From: Cyclobacteriaceae bacterium
Lineage (GTDB): Bacteria; Bacteroidota; Bacteroidia; Cytophagales; Cyclobacteriaceae
Assembly (NCBI GenBank): GCA_016787665.1
Contig: JAEUUC010000010.1
Coordinates: 372,001 to 436,000 of the forward strand
Reading direction: 5' to 3'
Length of the DNA: 64,000 nt
This document shows, in pieces, positions 44,730 through 54,099 of this stretch (within the stretch, counting starts at the first letter, position 1; every line of letters begins with the position of its first letter). Both the position numbers and the translations under genes were made by a program. The notes under the pieces were generated by a model. It searched no databases, was not told the DNA's origin, and saw only the letters and a list, made by a program, of their open reading frames with translations.

Positions 44730-47700
44730 TTAATCGTCAGTGTGTACATCCAATAATTTAACCAAAGGATCGATAGCGACAAAATCGGGCATTTCATCAA
44801 CCTCAATAGTCAGTTTATTGCTGATCTGATTAACTAAGTACTTTTTCAAATGCAACGCTTCACCGCTACCCGAATAGATTCCCATTTCAATATAGTCATT
44901 CAGAGGTAACGAATTAACTACATCTTGGCGATCTTTATCGGTTAGAGTTTTGCCCTTTATATCGGTAAACACCTTCTTACCATTCACAGAACGAAACTTG
45001 GTGATTGTAAAGTTTATAGTTACCTGATATCTGCCATTTGGCAACTCTATAACCGAATAGTTTTTCAGTCGATTGTCATACAGTGTAACGGTCTCAAAAA
45101 GATCATGAATCAAATAGTGTAACGAGTCCGGTGTGGCGAGCCGAAGAAAGTCAACCATTTCATTCGGTGTAGTATAAGGTGCTTGCTGAAATTGTACTTT
45201 TTTCAGATAGGCTTGAAGTGCACCATTTAACTTTTCTTCTCCCAGAAAGTCCCGCAGGGCATACAATGCCAATGATCCTTTTTGATAAGGAATATAAGGT
45301 TTATCAAGCCCGGAGTTTTCAATCAAAGCTTTTTCATCCTCATCTTCTACCCTTCTTTTCAAATAAATATCCAATGCCTTTCTTCGAAAGAGTTTACCCT
45401 TTTCTTTGCCGTACTTTTCCTCCAGAACACAAAGCGACACGTATTCCGCTATACTTTCGGTAATCATTCTATTCCCCTTCACATCGGCAGGAGTAACTTG
45501 ATGCCCCCACCATTGGTGAGCCAGCTCATGAGAGGCCCCCAGAAAGCTAAGGTTCAACGCCCGTGAATTGTTGTCGTCAGTATCCATCACAAAACTTCGT
45601 TCCGATACAGGAATGGTATTGGCAAATGACTGTGCAAAGTCACCAGCTTTTCTGGAGTATTCTATGATCCTTACTTGCTTATGCTGATACGGGCTAAAGT
45701 ACTTCTCGCAGTATGCCAATGTCGATTTCAAGCCATTCATCATGTGCGTGAGATTATAGGCATGCGCAGGGTGATGGTAAATTTCCAAATTGGTATCGTT
45801 GTACTTATCCCTTAGCACATTATACCTCCCTGATGTAAAGACATAGTCGTTGGTAGCTTTATTCGTGGATCGATACTCAAAGAAATTTCTACCACCAGAT
45901 TTCCAGTGCTTAGTTAAATAACCGGGTGCAATAGCAATTTGATCAGCTGACGTGCTGACTATTGCTTTGAATGAAATGTAATCGGAGTCGATGGAGCGAT
46001 AATGGTTTTGTCGAGTAAGGCTGTCGTTTGTCTTGTTCTTTTCCGCGGACGAATAATAGCCAAGTCCCGGATAAATGAGCGAGGTAACAAAAGTGCCATT
46101 CGCTAGTACGGGCGAATTTTGGTATAACCAGGTATTTGGAATATTTTTCACATCAAAATACATATGCAGGCTATCCCCGGGCGCAAGCGGTTGATTTAAT
46201 CTGTTCACATCAAATTTTGCGATGGAGTCTTTTAACAGTGTTTCATATTTTCTATCGAATCTGTATTGTGTGATGGCATCTTGCGAGTAATTGACCAATA
46301 CTGTATCGATATCCTTGCCCGATTGGTTGATAAGTGTAAATACCCCCGTTGATTCAAAGGACTCTTTTTCAGGAAACAGCTGCATGGTCACCTCCACCTT
46401 GACAATCCTCGGTTGCGTGAAATAAATTAAATGCCCATATTTTTTGTCTGCCGATGCGTTGATTTGATTACGTGTTGCCTCGTTGGGTGTGTGAAATTCT
46501 TTTTCCATACGATAAACAGCGACACCCGCTACTATTACCGCAGTAAAAGCCAGCACAAGTGCCAGGCCAAGCTTTCTCTTTATTCTTTTACTCGCCATTA
46601 CAACACGTGCCTGGATGGTTTGTGAAGTTCCTCTCGACCATGCGATGATGGCAACAATCAATAAGAGCATGCCAAACAGCAACCAATACCCTTTTAGTAT
46701 AAAATAAGAAATCAATGAGTGCCCATGCCCGTTCATGTCAGAATACTTCAGGAAGAAACCAGGCTCTATATCCTGATTAAATTGAAACGCATACGAATTA
46801 AGGCCGATCAACTTTAGCTGGGAAACCCCGAAGAAACCCAGTATCAGAATGAATAAACCAACATATAAATTGGAGACAACAGTATGAACAAACACTGCCG
46901 CGGTTGCCCAGATGATAAACCCAATGAGATGGATGGCAAGTAGATCAATAAGATAATGACTGATTTCAAACCTATAAAATCCCGAATAGACTTGTGTGGC
47001 TATACCTGATAGTAAGATGATGGCCAGTAGAACCAATTGCATTTTTGCGAGAGCGATTAGCTTCGAAAGGGCAAAAGGAAAATCACCTACAGGAGTTACA
47101 TCCAGGAGCTCGTTCATTCGTGTGGTTCGTGCACGATGAATTAAAATACCAGCATACAAAAAGGTTAGGAAGTTTACCAACAGCGAAAAGAAGAAGATCG
47201 GAAATGCCAGCATGACCCACGTAACCGGAAGAATCCGTGTTTCATACGGTGGGTTCATTTGTGTTAGCAAAACCACGATCAGTATCCCGCCAGCTAATGC
47301 AATGCTTATAAATGAACCGCTGCGAAGGATGTATAAAAAATCCACTTGCGAAAGTTTCCATACCAAACGTATTTGATGAATCCAGTTGAAATTGAATGAA
47401 ATGGCCGACAACTTAATCGTGATCAGGCTTCCAAAGTTGTTCTTCGTACTTCGTACGGAACTAGCTTTATAAATTGAAAGACTTAAACCGTGTTGGCTAA
47501 AGGAAAATTTCAAGTAGGCTAAGCCAAGCGAGGCAAACGCTACGAGCCACCATAGCAGTCGGTTAAAGAGAATGATCTCCGCGAAGGGAAGTGAATTTTT
47601 ATTCTGTTCTTCCAGCCTCCAATCCTTGGTCATAAGAAGCGTAGCTGTTTCTCCCAATGGTTCCAACAGAGCAATCAGCATCATTCCGGAACTGCCCACT

Positions 47701-48293
47701 AGTTTTGAGATCAACTCACGACCTATCAATAGCAATACAATCGCGATAAAGCCAGCATAAATATTGCGTGACAGCACTACGACTAAAAAGACCAAACTTC
47801 CAAAAAGAAAAATATTGGGAAGAAGATAGCTTACGTATAACTGAAGGTAAACTGATAGTTCAGTATCAGCGAGTAATTCTTGATTGGTTCCTGGCAATTG
47901 AGTTCCAAAATACAGACCAGCAACGGTAATGGCAGCAATGACTAATACAATCAACAGCGAGCTCAGAAATTTTGCTGCGAGGTAATCCCACTTAGTAAAC
48001 GGGAACGTGTACATCACCTGATACGTGCGGCTTTTAAAATCCCGATAAATAGAATTTCCGATAAGGGCCGGAATGATAAAGAGAGTAAGTTTATTGAATA
48101 GGATAATGAAAGAGTACAAACTGAGAGGAGAGTTAGCCACACGTTGAGTACTAGCCGCATCAAAGAGCCCTGCGCTTGCACCCATCAGCAATACCGCAAA
48201 GAATAGGAGAATGAATGAAAAAAAATAAAATATTGGATTCCGAAACCAATACTTCAATTCAAACCAAAAGATAGAAAGGAACATTTTACGCAT
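44730..48293 (-). CDS. ABC-2 permease fused to M1 aminopeptidase-like domain
   Basis: 1187 residues. Residues 1 to about 590 hold two sets of six or so membrane helices of ABC-2 permease type (starts ELKYWFRNPIFYFFSFILLF; second set from about 330, DFLYILRSGSFISIAL). The C-terminal half is an M1/gluzincin peptidase: GASHELAHQWWGHQV (HExxH, near residue 920) and the third ligand Glu in RMITESIAEYVSL. This fusion is a Bacteroidota-typical architecture. With the ATPase gene (8-bp overlap) it forms a transporter that may export or process peptides. AT-rich, minus strand, within the island. Confidence 0.9.
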   Translation of the reverse strand: MRKMFLSIFWFELKYWFRNPIFYFFSFILLFFAVLLMGASAGLFDAASTQRVANSPLSLYSFIILFNKLTLFIIPALIGNSIYRDFKSRTYQVMYTFPFTKWDYLAAKFLSSLLIVLVIAAITVAGLYFGTQLPGTNQELLADTELSVYLQLYVSYLLPNIFLFGSLVFLVVVLSRNIYAGFIAIVLLLIGRELISKLVGSSGMMLIALLEPLGETATLLMTKDWRLEEQNKNSLPFAEIILFNRLLWWLVAFASLGLAYLKFSFSQHGLSLSIYKASSVRSTKNNFGSLITIKLSAISFNFNWIHQIRLVWKLSQVDFLYILRSGSFISIALAGGILIVVLLTQMNPPYETRILPVTWVMLAFPIFFFSLLVNFLTFLYAGILIHRARTTRMNELLDVTPVGDFPFALSKLIALAKMQLVLLAIILLSGIATQVYSGFYRFEISHYLIDLLAIHLIGFIIWATAAVFVHTVVSNLYVGLFILILGFFGVSQLKLIGLNSYAFQFNQDIEPGFFLKYSDMNGHGHSLISYFILKGYWLLFGMLLLIVAIIAWSRGTSQTIQARVVMASKRIKRKLGLALVLAFTAVIVAGVAVYRMEKEFHTPNEATRNQINASADKKYGHLIYFTQPRIVKVEVTMQLFPEKESFESTGVFTLINQSGKDIDTVLVNYSQDAITQYRFDRKYETLLKDSIAKFDVNRLNQPLAPGDSLHMYFDVKNIPNTWLYQNSPVLANGTFVTSLIYPGLGYYSSAEKNKTNDSLTRQNHYRSIDSDYISFKAIVSTSADQIAIAPGYLTKHWKSGGRNFFEYRSTNKATNDYVFTSGRYNVLRDKYNDTNLEIYHHPAHAYNLTHMMNGLKSTLAYCEKYFSPYQHKQVRIIEYSRKAGDFAQSFANTIPVSERSFVMDTDDNNSRALNLSFLGASHELAHQWWGHQVTPADVKGNRMITESIAEYVSLCVLEEKYGKEKGKLFRRKALDIYLKRRVEDEDEKALIENSGLDKPYIPYQKGSLALYALRDFLGEEKLNGALQAYLKKVQFQQAPYTTPNEMVDFLRLATPDSLHYLIHDLFETVTLYDNRLKNYSVIELPNGRYQVTINFTITKFRSVNGKKVFTDIKGKTLTDKDRQDVVNSLPLNDYIEMGIYSGSGEALHLKKYLVNQISNKLTIEVDEMPDFVAIDPLVKLLDVHTDD

Positions 48294-49161
48294 CTCTTTT
48301 CAAGGCGATGAAATAGACATCCTCTAACTCCGGTTCGGCAGGGTAGAAATGTTCTGTTGGACAACTTTCCGAATGAATCCTCACCTGAATTTTTTGGTCT
48401 TCAATGTACTTGGATGAAAGCACCGGGAATGTTGATTCGATTGCCTCAAGTTCTTCTCTGGAAATATTGATTGCCCATATTTTTCCGGTTAATTCTTTCG
48501 TGGCATTCTGAGGTGTAGACTGTTGTAAAATTCTGCCACCATTCATAATTGCCATCTCTTTGCACAAATCCTTTACATCGTCCACAATGTGAGTAGAAAA
48601 AATAATGGTGGCTGTTCGAGCCAACTCACGAAGCACATTCAAAAAACGATTTCGCTCTGCAGGGTCTAGTCCTGCTGTAGGCTCATCGACAATAATCAAT
48701 TGAGGATTGTTAAGCATTAGCTGGGCGATGCCAAAGCGTTGTTTCATTCCACCCGAGTAGCCGGCAACGTGCTTTTTTCTGACGTCATAAAGGTTGGTGA
48801 GCTCTAATACCTCTTGCACTCTTCTTTTGCGATCGGACTTTGAATCGACTCCTTTTAGAATAGCGAAGTAATCCAAGAGATTTTCTGCTGAAATAGAGGG
48901 ATAAACGCCAAATTCTTGTGGCAGATAGCCCAATGTTTTTCGAAGCCGCATGGGCTCTTTTAAAATATCAATCGAATCAAAAGAGACTGTTCCGCGATCG
49001 GGGAGTTGTAAGGTTGCCAACGTGCGCATGAGCGATGATTTTCCTGCACCGTTTGGCCCCAGCAACCCAAACATGCCATTTCCAATCGTGAGCGAGAGAT
49101 CATCTAGTGCTTTTACTCCGTTGGGATATGTTTTGGATAGATTTGAAATGGCAAGTCCCAT
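48286..49161 (-). CDS. ABC transporter ATP-binding protein
   Basis: 291 residues. Complete ABC ATPase: Walker A LLGPNGAGKSSL, Q-loop YLPQEFGVYP, signature YSGGMKQRFGIAQ, Walker B LIIVDEPTAGLDP, H-loop FSTHIVDDV. The C-terminal 70 residues are a drug-transporter-like extension. Its end overlaps the start of the permease-peptidase gene by 8 bp, so they are one operon, ATPase first. It energises that permease. No transcription regulator is adjacent. Confidence 0.95.
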   Translation of the reverse strand: MGLAISNLSKTYPNGVKALDDLSLTIGNGMFGLLGPNGAGKSSLMRTLATLQLPDRGTVSFDSIDILKEPMRLRKTLGYLPQEFGVYPSISAENLLDYFAILKGVDSKSDRKRRVQEVLELTNLYDVRKKHVAGYSGGMKQRFGIAQLMLNNPQLIIVDEPTAGLDPAERNRFLNVLRELARTATIIFSTHIVDDVKDLCKEMAIMNGGRILQQSTPQNATKELTGKIWAINISREELEAIESTFPVLSSKYIEDQKIQVRIHSESCPTEHFYPAEPELEDVYFIALKRDA

Positions 49162-49510
49162 AGTCTGGATAGTAGGTTAGTTTCAAGACGACTATGAAAG
49201 TCTTTTGTTACAGACTTATTGATAACAAGTCTGAACACAGCGGCACACATGGCAAAGCCTGCACAATCTCACCGCCAAAACCAAAGCTTTGCCAAGAGTG
49301 CCCTACGACTTAACCAATACTCGACCGATTGATTGGTGTCAATCGAAAGATTCGCCAAGGTTGCCCTTGCGCTAAAACAGTTTCACAACAAACTGTCGGG
49401 GACAAACAGCAATTGAATAACAAACGGACAACCATGTACTGTGACAATCAATTCTATTATCTGACATCTTGATGCCACACTAAGAACTGACCTACAACTT
49501 CCGAAGCTTT
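49162..49510. other. Noncoding stretch with hairpins upstream of the ABC operon
   Basis: No credible gene. It holds perfect inverted pairs: CAGACTT/AAGTCTG (49211-49217, 49227-49233) and TGGCAAAGC/GCTTTGCCA (49250-49258, 49286-49294). GGCAAAGC also occurs in attC-like site 2. With repeat copy C that follows, the gene-free gap reaches 49783. It must contain the ABC operon promoter, which could not be placed. Confidence 0.6.
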
Positions 49511-49654
49511 GCTGATTTTAGCCCAATTTCGGGCTACTAGCCGGACTAACCACAACTAACCGGAAAAATATCCGGCCTCACGCGTTAGGCGTATGCGGGC
49601 AAGCCGTAAATTAGGGTTGGCATAATGGAATAGGTGCAATGAATGTATTCCGAT
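49511..49654. repeat. Interspersed repeat, copy C
   Basis: Full-length copy: GCTGATTTTAGCCC/GGGCT at the left, CCGGAAAAATATCCGG (49560-49575), GTTAGGC core (49584-49590), CGTAAATTAGGGTTGG, GGAATAGGTGCAATG and GAATGTATTCCGAT. Lies between the minus-strand ABC operon and the plus-strand cyclase gene. Confidence 0.9.
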
Positions 49655-49783
49655 TTTGGCAGCAATTGGGCCCTGGACATTGTAATTATCTAACAAGAGA
49701 CACCTTTTCGCAATACTTTTATACTAAGAAGCAACGAACTCTCCTGGCTAAGTAGAGTAAATTACTTTTTGGTATTTTTAACA

Positions 49784-52020
49784 ATGGCAATAACTAATCA
49801 CTTAGCTAACCTTAAAGCTTGGATTACATTATCGGTGGCATTTATGCCACTACTTATATTTTCACAAACAAAAAATCCAACGCTGAATAAAATAGACTCG
49901 CTGAAAAATCTAGCAAACAAAGAAAAGCAGGATACAAGTAGAGTTAATCTATTCAACACCATTAGTTATGAACTCAGAAGAGTAAGCCCTGAGGAAGGCC
50001 TGCAGTTGGCTGAAAAAGCGATCGAATTGTCTAAGAAGATTGGATATAAGAAGGGAGAAGCCGAAGGGAATCGTTTTGGAGGAATCAATCTATATCGCCT
50101 TTCTCAATACGATTCCGCTCTACTATATTATACGAGAGCTGAAAACCTATTTGTAGAGCTAAAGGATGAGCGCGGTCTTGCCGCGAATTATAATAATATC
50201 GGCAATATTCACCTGGGTAGGAGTAATTTACCTGAGGCGCTACAATACTATCAGAAAGCAATAGCTATTAATGAGAAAATTGAGAATCAAATTGAATTAG
50301 CGAATAATTTAACAAACGTTGGTAACATTTATTTTAATACCTCTCGATTTTCTGAAGCATTAGAAAGTTACAATAGAGCACGATTACTTTATGGACGCAC
50401 CTCAAATAGATATAGTGAAGCTCTAACGTTAGGTAATATTGGAAGTGTTTATAGTAGTCTTGGAGACTATCTCAATGCCTTGGAGAACCTTCAATTGTCT
50501 TTGAAGATTTACGATAGTCTGGGTGACCGATCTGGTAAAGCAGATAATTTAGTTCGCATTGCCCATATTCTTGAGGATATAGGAGAACCTGATAGTGCTT
50601 ATGTTAGGTACCAAAAATCATTAGCAATTTGGGAAGAGCTGGGTGAAAAAAGGGAGCAAGCATCTGTCTTAAATGGGTTGGGGATAATAGAAATGGATCG
50701 TTCTAATTTGGAAAAAGCACTGGAGTATTTCAATAGATCCAAATCAATTTATGAACAGATTGAAAGTGTCGAGGGTCTTGCAGCTACATGGAGTAACATT
50801 GCCACTATATACTACAAGCGCAATCAATTGAATGTTGCAATGGAAACTCAGCAAAAAGCACTCCGCCTCTATGAAGAAGCAGGTATGAAACGCGGTCAAG
50901 GTATTGTTCAATTAAACATAGGGGAAATTTTAATGAGACAATCAAACTATCAAGACGCCTTGAGTCACTTCATTCTTGTTTTAGATATATCTGAGGAGAC
51001 AGGCGATAAAAGCACTCAAATGACAGCATTTAACAATTTAAGCACATTATATGCTGCACTTGGCAATCATAAAAAAGCATATGATTACCAGACTAAAGCT
51101 ATTGCGCTAGAAAAAGAAATTGCAGGGGCTGAGATTACCAAACAAGTTAATCGAAAAATGATAAGTTATGAGTTTGAGTTGAAAGAAAAAGAGTATCAAT
51201 ATCAACAAAAGCTAACCGAATCGGAACTTCAAAAACAGCAGCTATTTGCAGACCAGCGAAGCCTGCAAAGAAATATCTTAATAGTCGGAATACTTCTTCT
51301 TGTTATTGTCGCTGCGGTTATCTCCAGGAATTACATCAAACAAAAGCATCTCAACAGTCTTCTTGGTATTGAAAGAGATAAATCGGAGAAATTGCTTCTC
51401 AATATTTATCTAAGGAAATAGCAGATGAGTTAAAGGATAAGGGCGAGTCGGAAGCAAAATTATTCGAAGAGGTCAGTGTAATTTTTACAGACTTCAAAGA
51501 CTTCTCCAAACTTGCGGGACAATTAACCGCGCAAGATCTGGTAAACGAAATAAATACCTGTTTCAAGGCGTTTGATGAAATTATTTCCAAACACGGAATT
51601 GAAAAGATCAAGACTATAGGTGATTCTTATATGGCTGCAGGAGGAATTGGCTTAGAAAGTACAACGAGTGCAAAGAATGTGGTAAAAGCCGGAATTGCAA
51701 TGCAAGATTTCATTCTCTCACGGGCGAAAGAACTTGGAAGGCAGGCAAAACCTTATTTTGAAATGAGGGTTGGTGTACACACCGGCCCAGTAGTTGCGGG
51801 TATTGTTGGAGTAAAAAAATTCCAATATGATATTTGGGGTGACACGGTTAATACCGCAAGTCGTATGGAGAGCTCGGGAGAGGTAGGTAGGGTTAATATC
51901 TCACAACATACTTATGAATTAGTAAGTGATGATTCTGAATTTACTTTTCAACCAAGAGGGAAAATTGAGGTCAAAAGTCTCGGCCCAATTGAGATGTATT
52001 TCGCTAGTAAAAAAACATAA
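49784..52020 (+). pseudogene. TPR-containing adenylate cyclase, split by a one-base frameshift
   Basis: Reading 1 (ATG 49784 to stop 51421) gives a signal peptide, about eight TPR units, a coiled coil and one membrane helix (ILIVGILLLVIVAAVI), ending KLLLNIYLRK. Reading 2 continues from about 51409 (SKEIADELKDKGESEAK) into a full class III cyclase domain to 52020: VIFTDFKDF and IGDSYMAAGG metal Asps, KTIGD and DIWGDTVNTASRME. Adding one T to the TTT at 51405-51407 joins both as ...LLLNILSKEIADEL, the normal family sequence. So a single deletion (real or a sequencing error) breaks the gene. The Lys/Asp specificity residues suggest cAMP. AT-rich. Confidence 0.85.
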
Positions 52021-52070
52021 TACGAGGAACTATAAGCTTGACTAAAAATCAAGTAGAGATAAGGGCCCTA

Positions 52071-52110
52071 CTACTGCCAACAAAATGTTTATACAATTCG
52101 GGGGGTTGGT
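52071..52110. repeat. attC-like site 3, left half only
   Basis: CTGCCAACAAAATGTTTATA and the following CAATTCGGGGGGTTGG match the left arm of site 2 (43886 onward) closely. The right arm is not found; the sequence runs into the 64-bp duplication at 52142. It is probably a truncated copy. Confidence 0.5.
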
Positions 52111-52141
52111 GTTTCCTTGTAGCTTTAGTTTTCGAATAATT

Positions 52142-52205
52142 TAGCGCGGTGTTTTGTAGTTGAAAAACGGGGGGCATCAAATCTCGATTCGCATGGATAA
52201 AATCT
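52142..52205. repeat. 64-bp duplicated segment, copy 2
   Basis: Second copy of 44413-44476 (two mismatches). Here it covers the leader and first four codons of the 52193-52408 gene. Confidence 0.92.
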
Positions 52206-52408
52206 ATCTCTTAACTGCCTTTTATGTGATCTATATCGCAGGCGGGCTTTTTGCCACGCTTGCGGGTTTTGGTGTTATCACGCCATTCAAAAACCACCCG
52301 AACCGAAGAGCTGAGATTGACCGTCACCGATTCTATTACCGGTGGGGTGGCCTGTTGTTAATCGCGTATGGGGTTTACCGGCTGCTGATGACGATGGGCA
52401 AAGCCTAG
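52193..52408 (+). CDS. Small two-helix membrane protein
   Basis: 71 residues from ATG 52193; an in-frame TTG at 52160 would add 11 residues of non-membrane sequence and is less likely. Two hydrophobic helices (IYLLTAFYVIYIAGGLFATLAG and RWGGLLLIAYGVYRLLM) joined by a basic loop (KNHPNRRAEIDRHRFYY). Function unknown. GC-rich. Its first codons lie inside the 64-bp duplicated segment, and repeat copy D follows 22 bp after its stop. In the related junction at 44413-44624 this gene has been deleted. Confidence 0.65.
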   Translation: MDKIYLLTAFYVIYIAGGLFATLAGFGVITPFKNHPNRRAEIDRHRFYYRWGGLLLIAYGVYRLLMTMGKA

Positions 52409-52430
52409 TAGAAAACATTCCGCCCATTGG

Positions 52431-52580
52431 CCGTGCCGATTTTGGCCCAACTTCGGGCTGCCGACCAAGCTACCCTAAACCCACCGGAAAAATATCCGGC
52501 CTCACGCGTTATGCGTATGAGGGCAAGCTGTAAATTAGGGATGCATACGGGGAATAGGTGTTATGCATGATTTCCAGGTA
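52431..52580. repeat. Interspersed repeat, copy D
   Basis: Full-length copy: CCGTGCCGATTTTGGCCC at the left, CCGGAAAAATATCCGG (52484-52499), core GTTATGC (52508-52514) in place of GTTAGGC, CTGTAAATTAGGGATG and GGAATAGGTG. The right end diverges. It marks the right edge of the island. Confidence 0.88.
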
Positions 52581-52629
52581 TTGTGCATCATCTTTGAAAC
52601 GGATTAGCCTCACAAAAACCAAAACAGGA

Positions 52630-53427
52630 ATGACAACAGCAAAAAAAGACGTTGTTTGGATAACCGGGGCTTCGTCTGGTATTGGTAAAGCGATGGCCTT
52701 TGAGTGGGCAAGATTGGGTTATCGAGTAGTGCTTTCTGCCAGGCGGAAGGAATTGCTGGAAGAAATTGCGCTCGAGATCAAAAATTCAGGCGGCCAGGCT
52801 TTGGTCGTTCCGGTTGATATAATGGACGAAAAATCCATCGAGTATGCTGTTCAAAGCATTATCACCACCTGGGGGCGTTTGGATGTTGCTGTAGCCAATG
52901 CCGGATTTGGTGTCTTTGGCGGTGTAGATAAACTGACGGCAAAAGATTGGAATAGACAATTACAAGGCAATGTCGTGGGGTTAGCCTTGACGGTAAAATA
53001 CGCCCTGCCACACTTGAAGGAAAATAAGGGTCGCATCGGCTTAGTGGGCAGTGTCGGGGCCTACCTTCCCAATCCAGGTATCGGAGCCTATGGAGCCTCA
53101 AAAGCAGCTGTACATTCTATCGGCCTGACACTGCAGGTTGAGTTGATGGGTACGGGTGTGAGCTGCACGACTGTTCATCCCGGATTTGTGGTGTCGGAAA
53201 TTGCGAAGGTTGATAATGAAGGCATTTGGCATGCTGAGCGCCCGGATCCACGTCCGGCCAATTTAATGTGGCCCACAGACAAAGCAGCGAAAGTTATGGT
53301 GAGCGCGATAATCAAGCGGAAGAGAAACTACATTTTCACAACCCACGGGAAACTTGCTGTTTGGTTGCAACGTTGGTTTCCGGGGTTAATGAGAACCGTT
53401 GCTTCCAAAGGGCCAAAACCAGAATAA
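52630..53427 (+). CDS. Short-chain dehydrogenase/reductase
   Basis: 265 residues from ATG 52630; the earlier reading from 52558 lies in repeat copy D and adds a non-homologous tail. Rossmann motif TGASSGIGKAMAFEWA, NAG at VANAGFGVFGG, catalytic Ser in GLVGSVGAYLPNPG, YxxxK as YGASKAAVHSIGL. Classical SDR, NAD(P)-dependent alcohol or ketone oxidoreductase, substrate unknown. No predicted partner. Composition returns towards the chromosomal norm. Confidence 0.9.
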   Translation: MTTAKKDVVWITGASSGIGKAMAFEWARLGYRVVLSARRKELLEEIALEIKNSGGQALVVPVDIMDEKSIEYAVQSIITTWGRLDVAVANAGFGVFGGVDKLTAKDWNRQLQGNVVGLALTVKYALPHLKENKGRIGLVGSVGAYLPNPGIGAYGASKAAVHSIGLTLQVELMGTGVSCTTVHPGFVVSEIAKVDNEGIWHAERPDPRPANLMWPTDKAAKVMVSAIIKRKRNYIFTTHGKLAVWLQRWFPGLMRTVASKGPKPE

Positions 53428-53619
53428 CTGCACATGAGACGTAACGCCACTGTGACCACACAAAGAAACCAGGAAAGCGGAACGGACAACGCTGCCGCTT
53501 CAACTTTGCATCTCGGATCAGCAGCGGTTGTCGGTGCTACGACTGCACCGGCACACAGATTGCGAAATCCTGTACAGCGCCAAGGTCATCATATTGATTA
53601 TAATGGGGACCATTCGACT

Positions 53620-54069
53620 ATGGTACATAAAGGACTCGCACTACTGACCGGCCTCTTATTGCTGGTTAGCTGCAGCAGCTCCGACTCTCCTATCGCCATC
53701 AATAAAAACAAGAAAGGCGGGCTCTTTGAAAGTAGTGTTACCGGTAAGGGCCTTTCATTTTACCATTCGAAGGAGATAATAAAAGTTGACACTACGACAT
53801 TCATATCGTTTGTTGACTTTGACGTAATTCGACAGGAGAAATCGCCTTATGAGGGAGTATTTGTGCTGAACGTTGAGCTCAATGAGTCCGGGACATTGAA
53901 ATTTAACGAGATGACAAGCCGGAATCTGAGAAAACCAATCTGTTTTGTCATTGGCGACAAGATTGTTGCTGCGCCAATTATTTCTGAAGTGATTTCTAAC
54001 GGGCGCATTCTGATGATGATACCCGACAAAAAAGGAGTAGAGTTGATAATTGAGTATTTCAAGAACTAA
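53620..54069 (+). CDS. Lipoprotein with a SecD/F P1-head-like domain
   Basis: 149 residues from ATG 53620, which starts a lipoprotein signal (LLTGLLLLVSCSSSD, Cys 18); the longer reading from 53434 is not supported. The rest resembles the P1 head subdomain of SecD: VFVLNVELNESGTLKFNEMT then KPICFVIGDKIVAAPIISEVI and GRILMM. In SecD this periplasmic head captures translocating protein. Here it is free-standing and lipid-anchored, without membrane segments, so its job is unknown. The 192-bp gap upstream of it holds no recognised feature. Confidence 0.7.
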   Translation: MVHKGLALLTGLLLLVSCSSSDSPIAINKNKKGGLFESSVTGKGLSFYHSKEIIKVDTTTFISFVDFDVIRQEKSPYEGVFVLNVELNESGTLKFNEMTSRNLRKPICFVIGDKIVAAPIISEVISNGRILMMIPDKKGVELIIEYFKN

Positions 54070-54099
54070 ACTTCCCACCAGAAGGCTTACCTTCACCTG

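Noticed and set aside
51399..51421. Programmed -1 frameshift in the cyclase
   Set aside because: The reading has no canonical slippery heptamer (AAT ATT TAT); a plain one-base deletion is simpler. Not excluded.
41191..52580. Calling the island an integron
   Set aside because: No IntI integrase is present and the four-copy repeat extends on both sides of the GTTAGGC core, which ordinary attC sites do not.
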